In this document: piece after piece, positions 52,878-60,900 of the stretch
How the letters are laid out: every line of letters begins with the position of its first letter
How positions within the stretch are numbered: the first letter of the stretch is position 1
Source: Streptomyces griseus
GTDB taxonomy: Bacteria; Actinomycetota; Actinomycetes; Streptomycetales; Streptomycetaceae
Direction of reading: 5' to 3'
Assembly: GCF_900460065.1 (NCBI RefSeq)
Contig: NZ_UAVD01000033.1
Coordinates: 310,001 to 374,000 of the forward strand
DNA length: 64,000 bases
Notes under the pieces: generated by a model
Databases searched by the model: none
Seen by the model: the letters and a program-made list of their open reading frames with translations, nothing else
Told to the model about the DNA's origin: nothing
Position numbers and translations under genes: made by a program

Positions 52878-53918
52878 ATGACCACCGTTGCCGCCTATGC
52901 CGCTCCCCGTGCCAAGGCCCCGCTGGAGCGCACCACGATCGAACGCCGCCCGGTGGGAGAGTTCGACATCCTGATCGACATCAAGTTCGCCGGCATCTGC
53001 CACTCCGACATCCACCAGGCCCGCGACGGCTGGGGCGAGGGCATCTTCCCGATGGTGCCCGGCCACGAGATCGCCGGGATCGTCGCCGAGACCGGCCCCG
53101 GCGTCACCCGGTTCAAGGTCGGCGACCGCGTCGGCGTCGGCTGCATGGTCGACTCCTGCGGTACGTGCGACGCCTGCCTGATGGGCCGCGAGCAGCACTG
53201 CGCCGAGGGGAACACCCAGACGTACAACGCGCTCGACCGCAACGGCGAGCCCACCTACGGCGGCTACTCCACCCACCTCGTCGTGACCGAGAAGTTCGCA
53301 CTCTCCATCCCCGAGGGCATCGCCCTCGACGAGGCCGCGCCGCTCCTGTGCGCGGGCATCACCACGTACTCCCCGCTCAGGCGCTGGGGCGCGGGCCCGG
53401 GCAAGAAGGTCGCCGTCGTCGGCCTCGGAGGCCTCGGCCACATGGCCGTCAAGATCGCGCACGCCCTCGGCGCCGAGGTCACCGTCCTCTCCCAGTCGCT
53501 GCGGAAGAAGGATGACGGACTCAAGCTGGGCGCCGACCACTACTACGCGACCGGCGACCCGCGGACCTTCGAGGAACTGGCGGGCACGTTCGACGTGATC
53601 CTCTCCACGGTCTCGGCCCCGCTCGACTTCGGGGCCTACCTCGCCCTGCTGCGCACCGAGGGCACCCTGGTCAACGTGGGCGCCCCCGAGGAGCCGGTCT
53701 CGCTGAACCTGTTCTCCCTGATCCTGGGCAACAGGTCGATCGCGGGTTCCGCTATCGGCGGCATCGAGGAGACCCAGGAGATGCTGGACTTCTGCGCCGT
53801 GCACGGGCTCGGCGCCGAGATCGAGGTGATCGGGGCCGGCCAGGTCAACGAGGCCTACGAGCGCGTTCTCGCCAGCGACGTCCGCTACCGCTTCGTGATC
53901 GACACGGCGACGATCTGA
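52878..53918 (+). CDS. Zinc-dependent NAD(P)-alcohol dehydrogenase (YahK/CAD type)
   Basis: 346 residues. Catalytic zinc ligands Cys41 (GICHSDIH) and His63-Glu64 (PGHE); structural zinc Cys94, Cys97, Cys100, Cys108. Rossmann motif GLGGLGHMAVKIAHALGAEV. This is the cinnamyl-alcohol-dehydrogenase-like group that reduces aldehydes with NADPH. AGAGGAGA lies upstream of the ATG. Between it and the divergent XRE gene an inverted pair GTGATGC/GCATCAC (52828-52834, 52852-52858) sits 20-50 bp before the start and may be the operator. Confidence 0.94.
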   Translation: MTTVAAYAAPRAKAPLERTTIERRPVGEFDILIDIKFAGICHSDIHQARDGWGEGIFPMVPGHEIAGIVAETGPGVTRFKVGDRVGVGCMVDSCGTCDACLMGREQHCAEGNTQTYNALDRNGEPTYGGYSTHLVVTEKFALSIPEGIALDEAAPLLCAGITTYSPLRRWGAGPGKKVAVVGLGGLGHMAVKIAHALGAEVTVLSQSLRKKDDGLKLGADHYYATGDPRTFEELAGTFDVILSTVSAPLDFGAYLALLRTEGTLVNVGAPEEPVSLNLFSLILGNRSIAGSAIGGIEETQEMLDFCAVHGLGAEIEVIGAGQVNEAYERVLASDVRYRFVIDTATI

Positions 53919-53943
53919 GGTCTCGGCCCCGCGACGCGACGGC

Positions 53944-53975
53944 CCGCCCCGAGCGCCCCGAGGCGCTCGGGGCGG
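53944..53975. terminator. 14-bp hairpin terminator
   Basis: CCGCCCCGAGCGCC, CCGA loop, exact complement, between the convergent dehydrogenase and ArsR genes. Confidence 0.8.
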
Positions 53976-53983
53976 ACCCGTGC

Positions 53984-54346
53984 TCAGGCCCGGTCCGGCG
54001 CTTCCGGCGAACGCCGCGCCCCTTCCAGGACCGCCGGCAGCAGCCCCGGGAAGATCGCCTCCAGGTCCTCCTCGCGCAGTCGGCTCATGCGGGAGGTGCC
54101 CACGTAGTGCTGGCGGATGACGCCCGCCTCGCGCAGCACCTTGAAGTGGTGCGTGCTGGTGGACTTGCTCACCGGAAGGTCGAACGCGATACAGGCCATG
54201 TCGACGTGCCCGTCCGCCAGCTCACGGGCGATGCGCAGCCTGATGGGGTCGGCCAGGGCGTGCAGGACCGCCTCCAGGCGGATCTCCGCGGGGAGTGGAT
54301 GGGGGAGCTGCCGCCCGGAAGCGGCTCCGCGGGCTGGGGTGGACAT
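53984..54346 (-). CDS. ArsR-family regulator
   Basis: 120 residues. Winged helix: RLEAVLHALADPIRLRIARELADG ... DLPVSKSTSTHHFKVLREAGVIRQH. The only cysteine is Cys52 (HVDMACIAFD), so a metal-thiolate sensor of the ArsR/SmtB kind is unlikely; a redox or electrophile sensor is possible. Divergent from the Old Yellow Enzyme gene with 136 bp between. Two matching 16-bp palindromes in that gap are its likely operators. Confidence 0.92.
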   Translation of the reverse strand: MSTPARGAASGRQLPHPLPAEIRLEAVLHALADPIRLRIARELADGHVDMACIAFDLPVSKSTSTHHFKVLREAGVIRQHYVGTSRMSRLREEDLEAIFPGLLPAVLEGARRSPEAPDRA

Positions 54347-54379
54347 GGGTGACCGGCCTCCTCGGGGTCGTCATCAAAG

Positions 54380-54395
54380 TACGAGAATTCTCGTA
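54380..54395. promoter_or_regulatory. Operator 1 (16-bp palindrome)
   Basis: TACGAGAATTCTCGTA, perfectly symmetric, 34 bp before the ArsR gene start and directly before a TTGACA box (54398-54403) pointing towards the Old Yellow Enzyme gene. Shares TACGA-N6-TCGTA with operator 2. Confidence 0.75.
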
Positions 54396-54397
54396 GT

Positions 54398-54403
54398 TTG
54401 ACA
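54398..54403 (+). promoter_or_regulatory. -35 box of the Old Yellow Enzyme gene
   Basis: A perfect TTGACA lying between the two palindromes. The best -10 is CTATCG (54422-54427, 18-nt spacing), inside operator 2, so repressor bound there would block the promoter. Confidence 0.5.
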
Positions 54404-54413
54404 ATCGCCGTAC

Positions 54414-54429
54414 TACGATGCCTATCGTA
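54414..54429. promoter_or_regulatory. Operator 2 (16-bp palindrome)
   Basis: TACGAT-GCCT-ATCGTA, same length and ends as operator 1, with its centre 34 bp further on. It overlaps the presumed -10 of the Old Yellow Enzyme gene. Confidence 0.7.
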
Positions 54430-54482
54430 CCTACCTCGGTGTCGCCGTCCGGCGACCGCACCCCCACATGAGGAGACGACCT

Positions 54483-55598
54483 GTGAGCGCCCTGTTCACG
54501 CCCCTGACCCTGCGGTCCCTGGAGATACCCAACCGCGTGTGGATGTCTCCGATGTGCATGTACTCGGCGGCCTCCACGGGGCCGGAGGCGGGTGTTCCCA
54601 CCGACTTCCACCTCGCTCACCTCGCAGGCCGGGCCGCCGGGGGCGCCGGCCTCGTGATGGCGGAGGCGACCGGTGTGCGCCCCGACGGCAGGATCAGCCC
54701 CTGGGACCTGGGCCTGTGGAACGACCGCCAGCAGGAGGCCTTCGCCCGGATCACCGCCGCGATCGCCTCGCACGGATCGGTGCCCGCGATCCAGCTCGCC
54801 CATGCCGGGCGCAAGGCCTCGACCGACCGGCCCTGGCTCGCCGACCGCTCCGTGCCCGAGGAGGAAGGCGGCTGGACGCCCGTCGCCCCCAGCGCGGAGG
54901 CGTTCGCGGGCCTGCCCGTGCCGCACGAGCTGACCGAGGACGAGATCCGTCAGCTGGTGCGGGACTTCGCCGCGGCCGCCGAGCGGGCCCTGGCCGCCGG
55001 CTTCCGGGTGGTCGAGATCCACGGCGCGCACGGCTACCTCATCAACTCCTTCCTGTCCCCGGCGGCCAACCGCCGCACCGACGCCTACGGCGGCAGCTGG
55101 GAGAACCGACTGCGCTTCCCGCTCCAGGTGGTCGACGCCGTCCGCGCCGTATGGCCGGACGACCTGCCGGTCCTCTTCCGCACCTCGGCCACCGACTGGC
55201 TGACCGAGAACCCCGAGGACCCGCGCGAGGGCTGGACCGGCGACGACACCGTCCGCCTCGCCCAGGAGCTGGCCGCCCACGGCGTCGATCTGCTCGACGT
55301 CTCCACCGGAGGCCTCGTCCGGGACGCCGCGATCTCCGCGCACCCCGGCTACCAGGTCCCCTTCGCCGAACAGGCCCGGCGAACGGCCGGCATCCCCACC
55401 GCCGCCGTGGGGCTGATCCTCGACGCCGCCCAGGCGGAGGAGATCGTCGCGACGGGCCGTGCCGACGCGGTCATGATCGGCCGGGAGATGCTCCGTGATC
55501 CGCACTGGGCCCACCACGCCGCCGAGGCCCTTGAGGCAGCCCCCCGCTGGCCCGCCCAGTACGGCTACGCCCTGGCGCGCCGCCCCGCCAAGGTCTGA
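54483..55598 (+). CDS. Old Yellow Enzyme-family ene-reductase (YqjM type)
   Basis: 371 residues from the GTG at 54483 (AGGAGA upstream; an in-frame ATG at 54468 lies before it). FMN-binding TIM barrel: MSPMCMYSAAS with Cys25 and Tyr27, as Cys26/Tyr28 of YqjM; QLAHAGRKAS; VVEIHGAHGYLINSFLSPAANRRTDAYGGSWENRLRF; RADAVMIGREMLRDPHW. It reduces activated C=C bonds of enones and quinone-like compounds with NAD(P)H. Divergent from the ArsR gene, so probably induced by electrophiles. Confidence 0.95.
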   Translation: MSALFTPLTLRSLEIPNRVWMSPMCMYSAASTGPEAGVPTDFHLAHLAGRAAGGAGLVMAEATGVRPDGRISPWDLGLWNDRQQEAFARITAAIASHGSVPAIQLAHAGRKASTDRPWLADRSVPEEEGGWTPVAPSAEAFAGLPVPHELTEDEIRQLVRDFAAAAERALAAGFRVVEIHGAHGYLINSFLSPAANRRTDAYGGSWENRLRFPLQVVDAVRAVWPDDLPVLFRTSATDWLTENPEDPREGWTGDDTVRLAQELAAHGVDLLDVSTGGLVRDAAISAHPGYQVPFAEQARRTAGIPTAAVGLILDAAQAEEIVATGRADAVMIGREMLRDPHWAHHAAEALEAAPRWPAQYGYALARRPAKV

Positions 55599-55756
55599 CC
55601 CCCCAGGTCCGACCGCCCACGGCCCGCCCGGACCCGCACCGAACGAAAACCCCGGTCACGCCCCCGGGCCCACCGCGCGCGGGCGGCCCGGGGGCGTCGG
55701 ACAATGGCGGGAGCCGGAGGCACGCCGGCGCGGCCCGGCCGGGAGAGGAGCGGCGG

Positions 55757-55777
55757 ATGAGCGGAGCGGGCGAGTGA
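55757..55777 (+). CDS. Six-codon upstream ORF
   Basis: ATG AGC GGA GCG GGC GAG TGA (MSGAGE), with GAGGAG 6 nt before the ATG, the best ribosome binding site in the area. Its stop overlaps the GTG start of the transporter gene (GTGA), suggesting the long gene is translated by coupling. It could also be chance. No protein function is implied. Confidence 0.4.
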   Translation: MSGAGE

Positions 55778-57924
55778 CCGCCGCGCGGGACCGGGCGACG
55801 ATCCGGCGCCGGGCCGTCCGCGTCGCCGCCGCGGCGAGCGCCGGTTTCTACCCGCTGCTGTACGGGGCCGGGCTCCCCGTCGCGGCGCTGTACGCACTCT
55901 TCGCGCCCATCGCCATGGGCCTGCTCTCCGCCGTGCCCGGCTCCGGCCGCCAACGGGCTTCCACCATGCTGCGGGCCCTGCCCCCGGCACTGGTCCTCGC
56001 GACCCTGGGAACCTTTCTGGCGGCCAACACCCCGGCGGCCGTCGGCGGCATGCTCCTCATCGGATTCCTGCTGGCGTTCGCCGCCGTCGCCGGCCCCCGC
56101 CCCGCGGGCATCGCCCCCGGCCTCCAACTGTTCTACATCCTCGCCTGCTTTCCGCCGTACGCCCCCGGCACGCTCGTCGAGCGGCTGGCGGGCCTGACGG
56201 CGGGCGCGCTGCTCCTCGCCGCCTGCGAGGTCCTGCTGCCCGATCCGGCCGCGCCCTCCTACCGGGCCCGGCTGGCCGACGCCCTCACCGTGGCCGCGCG
56301 CGGGGCGGCCACCGGCGGGGTGCCACCGGGGCGGTTGCGGGCCGCCGGAGCGAAGCTGCGACTGACCGACGTGCCGCCGGCGGAACGACCGGCCGGCGCG
56401 GGCCGGACGGACCGGGCACTGGAACAGGCCGGACGCTCCGCCCGCCGGCTCCTCGACCAACTCGCCACCCTCGCCGAAGCGCCGCCGACGCCGTCCGACC
56501 CCGAGTCCGCCATGCTCCTGGACCGGGTGGCGCGGCGGTGCACGGGCAGTGCGCGGTTCCTGCGCACCGGCACCGCCCCACCACCCGCCGGAGCGCTGGA
56601 GGAGGCGATGCGCGCCTTCCAGGCCGACCGGGCGCGGGCCGCGGGGAAGGGCCGGGACGCCCTGCCCGCCGTCGACGTGCAACGCCGGCAGTCGCGGGTG
56701 CTGGCACTCGCCGAATCGGCGCGCACGGTGGAGATCGCCGTGGACATCGCCCTGCACGGGCGGCCCACCGAACCGGCCTTCCCGCCCGAACAATTCTGGT
56801 ACGCCGGGCTGTCCACGCCGAGGCTGTGGGCCCGGCGTGTCGTCGGCAACGCCACGTTCCGGTCGGTGCTGTTCCAGAACGCCCTGCGCACGGCGCTCGG
56901 ACTCGCGGCAGCCCGCGCGGTGGCCGGTTCGCTGGACCTGGCCCACGGGTTCTGGGTCCTCCTCGCCGTGCTGACACTCGGCCGGACGACCGCGGGGGCG
57001 ACCTGGCGGGCCGTCCGCCGGGCGGTCGCCGGCAACGCGGTGGGAGCGCTGGTGGCCGGGGCGCTCGTCATCGGGCTCGGCAGGCACACCGACGTGTACG
57101 CCGCGCTCCTCGCCCCCGTCATGCTGCTGGCCTTCGCACTGGGGCCGCTCCTGGGCCTCGCCTACGCGCAGGCGCTGTTCACGCTCGTCGTCGCCACCGC
57201 CTTCGCCCAGATCGCACCGGTCACCTGGCGTCTCTCGGAGGCCCGGATGATCGATGTCGTCACCGGCAGCGTCATCGGCCTGGCGTGCGGGCTCCTGGCC
57301 TGGCCGGCCGGGGCGCGACGCGAGGTCCACCGGGCCATGTGGGGGCTGTTGAGATCGTGCGCCCCGCTGGTGCCGGCCACGGCACGGACGCTGCTCGCGC
57401 CGTCGGGCGGCTCCCGCGCCGCACCGGTCACCCTCCCGGGCATCCACCGGCTGCGCCTCGCCGAGGCGGCCTACGCGCAGTACCGCGCCGAATCCCCGGC
57501 CGACCGGGAGGGCGACAGCGCCGACTGGCACGCCCTGCTCATCGCCGCCCACCACGTGCTCCTCGGCGCGCAGTGGCTCCCGCGCTTCGGCCTGCGGCCC
57601 ACACCCGGTGCGCGTGACACCTCCGCCGCCCGGGCGCTGGGCACCGCGGCGGCGCTGGAGGCCGAGACCGACCGTATCGCCTCCCTGCTCCTCGCCGAGC
57701 CTCCCGGACCCGCCCCGGCGGCCGTCTCCGACACCACGCGGGCGACCGGCCCGGACGACGACCCGCCGGCGCCGCTCTCCGTGGACCTGGAGGTGTGGAT
57801 GACGAGCCTCGCCCGTCAACTGGCCCGCGTCGAAGCCTCGCTGACACCCGCACCGGGCAACGGCCCCCCGCGGGAGCCGACAAGCGGTCCCGGACCCGGG
57901 AAGCCCGGTGACAGGGGGAGGTGA
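55774..57924 (+). CDS. FUSC-family (aromatic-acid exporter-like) membrane protein
   Basis: 716 residues from the GTG at 55774. Two hydrophobic blocks (about 15-165, starting RAVRVAAAASAGFYPLLYG; about 355-535, starting LFQNALRTALGLAAARAVAG and containing HGFWVLLAVLTLGRTTAGAT) are separated by a soluble helical part of about 190 residues. That is the FUSC/YccS layout of aromatic-acid or drug efflux proteins. A soluble C-terminal tail follows. The substrate is unknown. A six-codon ORF precedes it. The frame is open far upstream but without family-like sequence. Confidence 0.85.
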   Translation: MTAARDRATIRRRAVRVAAAASAGFYPLLYGAGLPVAALYALFAPIAMGLLSAVPGSGRQRASTMLRALPPALVLATLGTFLAANTPAAVGGMLLIGFLLAFAAVAGPRPAGIAPGLQLFYILACFPPYAPGTLVERLAGLTAGALLLAACEVLLPDPAAPSYRARLADALTVAARGAATGGVPPGRLRAAGAKLRLTDVPPAERPAGAGRTDRALEQAGRSARRLLDQLATLAEAPPTPSDPESAMLLDRVARRCTGSARFLRTGTAPPPAGALEEAMRAFQADRARAAGKGRDALPAVDVQRRQSRVLALAESARTVEIAVDIALHGRPTEPAFPPEQFWYAGLSTPRLWARRVVGNATFRSVLFQNALRTALGLAAARAVAGSLDLAHGFWVLLAVLTLGRTTAGATWRAVRRAVAGNAVGALVAGALVIGLGRHTDVYAALLAPVMLLAFALGPLLGLAYAQALFTLVVATAFAQIAPVTWRLSEARMIDVVTGSVIGLACGLLAWPAGARREVHRAMWGLLRSCAPLVPATARTLLAPSGGSRAAPVTLPGIHRLRLAEAAYAQYRAESPADREGDSADWHALLIAAHHVLLGAQWLPRFGLRPTPGARDTSAARALGTAAALEAETDRIASLLLAEPPGPAPAAVSDTTRATGPDDDPPAPLSVDLEVWMTSLARQLARVEASLTPAPGNGPPREPTSGPGPGKPGDRGR

Positions 57925-57953
57925 CCCCCCGCCCGATCGGGGTGTCAGCCCCA

Positions 57954-57990
57954 GTGATCCGCAACGTCCCCTCTCCTAGCGTCCCTTGAT
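57954..57990 (+). promoter_or_regulatory. Promoter giving a probable leaderless transcript
   Basis: TAGCGT (57977-57982) fits TANNNT and ends 8 nt before the GTG at 57991, with GTGATC (57954-57959) as a weak -35 at 17-nt spacing. There is no ribosome binding site. Transcription would begin at or next to the GTG, as for many streptomycete leaderless genes. Confidence 0.45.
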
Positions 57991-59616
57991 GTGAGAAACG
58001 CGAAGGACGCAGAGAAGACCACCCGTACCCCCGGGGCCGCCCGCACCACCACGGCCGCCCGGACGACCGCCAGGACCGCCGCCGCGGGTCTGGCCCTGGC
58101 CCTCGCGGCGGGCATCCCGGCATCACCGGCCCTGGCAACGGAATCCCCCACCGCCGCACCGCCGCCGACCGCCGGAGCGCTCGACCGCTACTACCGCCAA
58201 CCGCTGGACTGGGGCACCTGTATGAGCTCCCCGCAGGACGAGGCGGGCAGGGACCTGGACAAGGCGGGTGTGCAGTGTGCCGACGTCACGGTCCCGCTGG
58301 ACTACTCGGCCCCCGGCGGCCGGACGATCACGGTCGCGATATCCCGACTGAAGGCCACCGACACCCGCCGCCGCATCGGCGCGATCCTGCTCAACAACGG
58401 CGGCCCCGGCGGCCCGGCCGTCGATTCCCCGCCGGTCATCCGCACGGCGATGAAGGAGGTCGGCCCGCGCTACGACATCGTCGGCTTCGACCCGCGCTTC
58501 GTCGGCCGGAGCACCCCGCTCGACTGCGGCTGGCCCGTCGGCTTCACCTGGTTCTCGGCCGGCGCGAGCCGGGCGGGCTTCGACCGCCAGGTGGCGCTGA
58601 GCAAGAGCCTGGCCGCCAAGTGCCGCGCCACGAACGCCTCGGTGCTCCCGCACATCAGCACCCGTAACACCGCCAGGGACATGGACGTCATCCGGGGCGC
58701 GCTCGGCGAGCGGAAGATCTCCTACCTGGGCTATTCGTACGGCACCTACCTGGGCACCGTCTACACCCAGATGTTCCCCGGCCGCTACGACCGGATGGTG
58801 CTGGACGGAGCGGTGGGCCCGGACGACTACAACCCGCGCCTGCTGAAACACACCGTGCGCGAGAACGAGCAGGCGCTCTCCGCCTGGGCCGCCTGGGCGG
58901 CCGCCCGCCACACGACGTACGGCCTGGGCCGCTCCCGTACGGCGGTGCTCGCCACCATCGACCGCGTGATGGCGAAGGCGGCCCGCGCCGCCCTGACCCT
59001 CGGTACCGCCCCCGAAGTCTTCCGCGTCGACGACACCCACATACCGACGCTGATCTTCATGGGCGTCGCCGACGACGGCGACGCCTCGCGCCACCTCCTG
59101 GCCCAGCAGGTGGCGGCACTGTCGCAGGCGTCGAAGGGCCGCGAGGCCCCGGTGCCCCAGGAGTTCGCGGAGACGCTCGGGCTCCTGCTCTCCGGCGACG
59201 GCTCCGCCTTCGGCAGCTCCCAGACGGCGATCATCTGCGGTGACGTACCGGCCCCGCGCGACACCGAGCGCTACTGGCGCGACATCCAGCGGAGCCGCGG
59301 CGCACACCCGCTGTTCGGACCCCTCACCGAGAACATCGGCCCCTGCGCCTTCTGGGACGCCCCGCGGGAAGCCCCCACCCGGATCAGCCACGACGCCCCC
59401 GTGCTCATGGTCGCGGCCACCGGCGACCCCCGCACCACCTACCGGAGCACCCTCACCCTGCACGGCAGGCTCCCCGGCTCCAGGCTCCTCACCCTGGAGA
59501 ACGCCAACCGCCACGCCCTCTACGGGGAGTACGGGAACGCCTGCGTGGACGACGAGGTCAACCGCTACCTGGCGACGGGCCGGCTCCCGAAGCGGGACGA
59601 GACCTGCGTGAAGTGA
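57991..59616 (+). CDS. Secreted S33-family tripeptidyl aminopeptidase-like hydrolase
   Basis: 541 residues from the GTG at 57991. A long Thr/Ala/Arg-rich n-region and hydrophobic core (TAAAGLALALAAGIPASPALA) form the signal peptide. Alpha/beta hydrolase of the Streptomyces Tap/SlpD-SlpE type: oxyanion loop LLNNGGPGGPAVDS, nucleophile Ser in SYLGYSYGTYLGTVYTQMFP, Asp in AATGDPRTTY, His in NANRHALYGEYGNACVDDEVNRYL. It probably removes N-terminal peptides outside the cell. The start appears leaderless. Confidence 0.92.
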   Translation: MRNAKDAEKTTRTPGAARTTTAARTTARTAAAGLALALAAGIPASPALATESPTAAPPPTAGALDRYYRQPLDWGTCMSSPQDEAGRDLDKAGVQCADVTVPLDYSAPGGRTITVAISRLKATDTRRRIGAILLNNGGPGGPAVDSPPVIRTAMKEVGPRYDIVGFDPRFVGRSTPLDCGWPVGFTWFSAGASRAGFDRQVALSKSLAAKCRATNASVLPHISTRNTARDMDVIRGALGERKISYLGYSYGTYLGTVYTQMFPGRYDRMVLDGAVGPDDYNPRLLKHTVRENEQALSAWAAWAAARHTTYGLGRSRTAVLATIDRVMAKAARAALTLGTAPEVFRVDDTHIPTLIFMGVADDGDASRHLLAQQVAALSQASKGREAPVPQEFAETLGLLLSGDGSAFGSSQTAIICGDVPAPRDTERYWRDIQRSRGAHPLFGPLTENIGPCAFWDAPREAPTRISHDAPVLMVAATGDPRTTYRSTLTLHGRLPGSRLLTLENANRHALYGEYGNACVDDEVNRYLATGRLPKRDETCVK

Positions 59617-59677
59617 CCCGGGACCGGGAGGCCACCGCCCGCCGGTGTGCGGGCGGCTTCCCGCAGGAGTGCCGGGC

Positions 59678-60811
59678 CTACACCGACGGGACCGGTGAAC
59701 CGCCGGTCCCGTCGGCCGGGGCCCCGGCCTCCGGCCCCTGCTCCGGGGCGTCCTCCACCAGCTGCTCGCGCAGATAGTTCCAGATCACCCCGAGCACCGC
59801 CGCCACCGGCACGGCGAGCAGGCTCCCCACCACGCCGGCCAGGCTGCCGCCCAGCGTCACGGCGAGCAGGACCGTGGCCGCGTGCAGCCCCAGCCCACGG
59901 CTCTGGATCATGGGCTGGAACACATTGCCCTCCAACTGCTGCACCACGACGATGATCGCCAGCACGAGCAGGGCGTCCATCGGTCCGTTCGAGACCAGTG
60001 CGATGACCACCGCCACGAAGCCGGCGAACAGCGCTCCCACGATCGGCACGAACGCGCAGACGAAGGTCAGCACCGCCAGCGGCAGCACCAGCGGCACCCC
60101 CAGGATCCACAGACCGAGCCCGATGAAGACCGCGTCCAGCAGACCGACGAACGCCTGCGACCGCACGAACGCGCCCAGCGTCTCCCAGCAGCGGGAGGCC
60201 ACCTCGGGGACGTCGGTGGCGAGCCGGCCGGGAAGCTGACGGGTGAGCCACGGCAGGAAGCGCGGACCGTCCTTGAGGAAGAAGAACATCAGGAAGACCG
60301 CCAGAACCGCGGTGACCAGCCCGTTGACCACGGTGCTCACCCCGGTGACGGCGGTGGTGACCACGCTGCCGACACTGTCCTGGAGCTGAGCGGTCGCGGT
60401 GTCGAGCGCGCCGGTGATCTGGTCGTCGCCGATGTTCAGCGGCGGACCGGCCGCCCACTCACGGACCTTGTCGATGCCCGCGATCACCCCGTCGGCCAGC
60501 TCCCCGGACTCACCCGCCACCGGCACCGCGATCAGCGCCACGATGCCCGCCCCCACGAGCAGGGAGAACACCGTCACCACCGACGCGGCGAGCGAGGGCC
60601 ACCAGCCGAGCCGACGCAGGAAGCGGGCGAGCGGCCAGGTCAGCGTGGTGAGGAACAGACCGACTATCAGCGGCCACACGACCGACCACATCCGGCCCAG
60701 CACCCACAGCGCGACCGCCGCCGCCACGAGGACCAGCAGCACCTCTGCGGAGACCCGTGCCGACGTGCGGAGCGCAGCCGCGGTCTTTGTCGAACTCAAT
60801 GGCGAAGACAT
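59678..60811 (-). CDS. AI-2E/PerM-family membrane protein
   Basis: 377 residues with the family's helix pattern: EVLLVLVAAAVALWVLGRMW, PLIVGLFLTTLTWPLARFL, then a large loop, then VVNGLVTAVLAVFLMFFFLKDG, and a C-terminal block FIGLGLWILGVPLVLPLAVL ... GNVFQPMIQSRGLGLHAATVLLAVTLGGSLAGVVGSLLAVPVAA. The family is named for autoinducer-2 export but also holds ion antiporters, so the substrate is open. It is downstream of the HelD-type gene on the same strand, 89 bp away. Confidence 0.92.
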   Translation of the reverse strand: MSSPLSSTKTAAALRTSARVSAEVLLVLVAAAVALWVLGRMWSVVWPLIVGLFLTTLTWPLARFLRRLGWWPSLAASVVTVFSLLVGAGIVALIAVPVAGESGELADGVIAGIDKVREWAAGPPLNIGDDQITGALDTATAQLQDSVGSVVTTAVTGVSTVVNGLVTAVLAVFLMFFFLKDGPRFLPWLTRQLPGRLATDVPEVASRCWETLGAFVRSQAFVGLLDAVFIGLGLWILGVPLVLPLAVLTFVCAFVPIVGALFAGFVAVVIALVSNGPMDALLVLAIIVVVQQLEGNVFQPMIQSRGLGLHAATVLLAVTLGGSLAGVVGSLLAVPVAAVLGVIWNYLREQLVEDAPEQGPEAGAPADGTGGSPVPSV

Positions 60812-60900
60812 GGCGTCACCCTATGGCTTCGCCAACCGTGTTCCGGCCACTCCCGCCGGCCGCCGACGCCGAACGCCACGCGGGCGGCCCGCCCGGCCCG

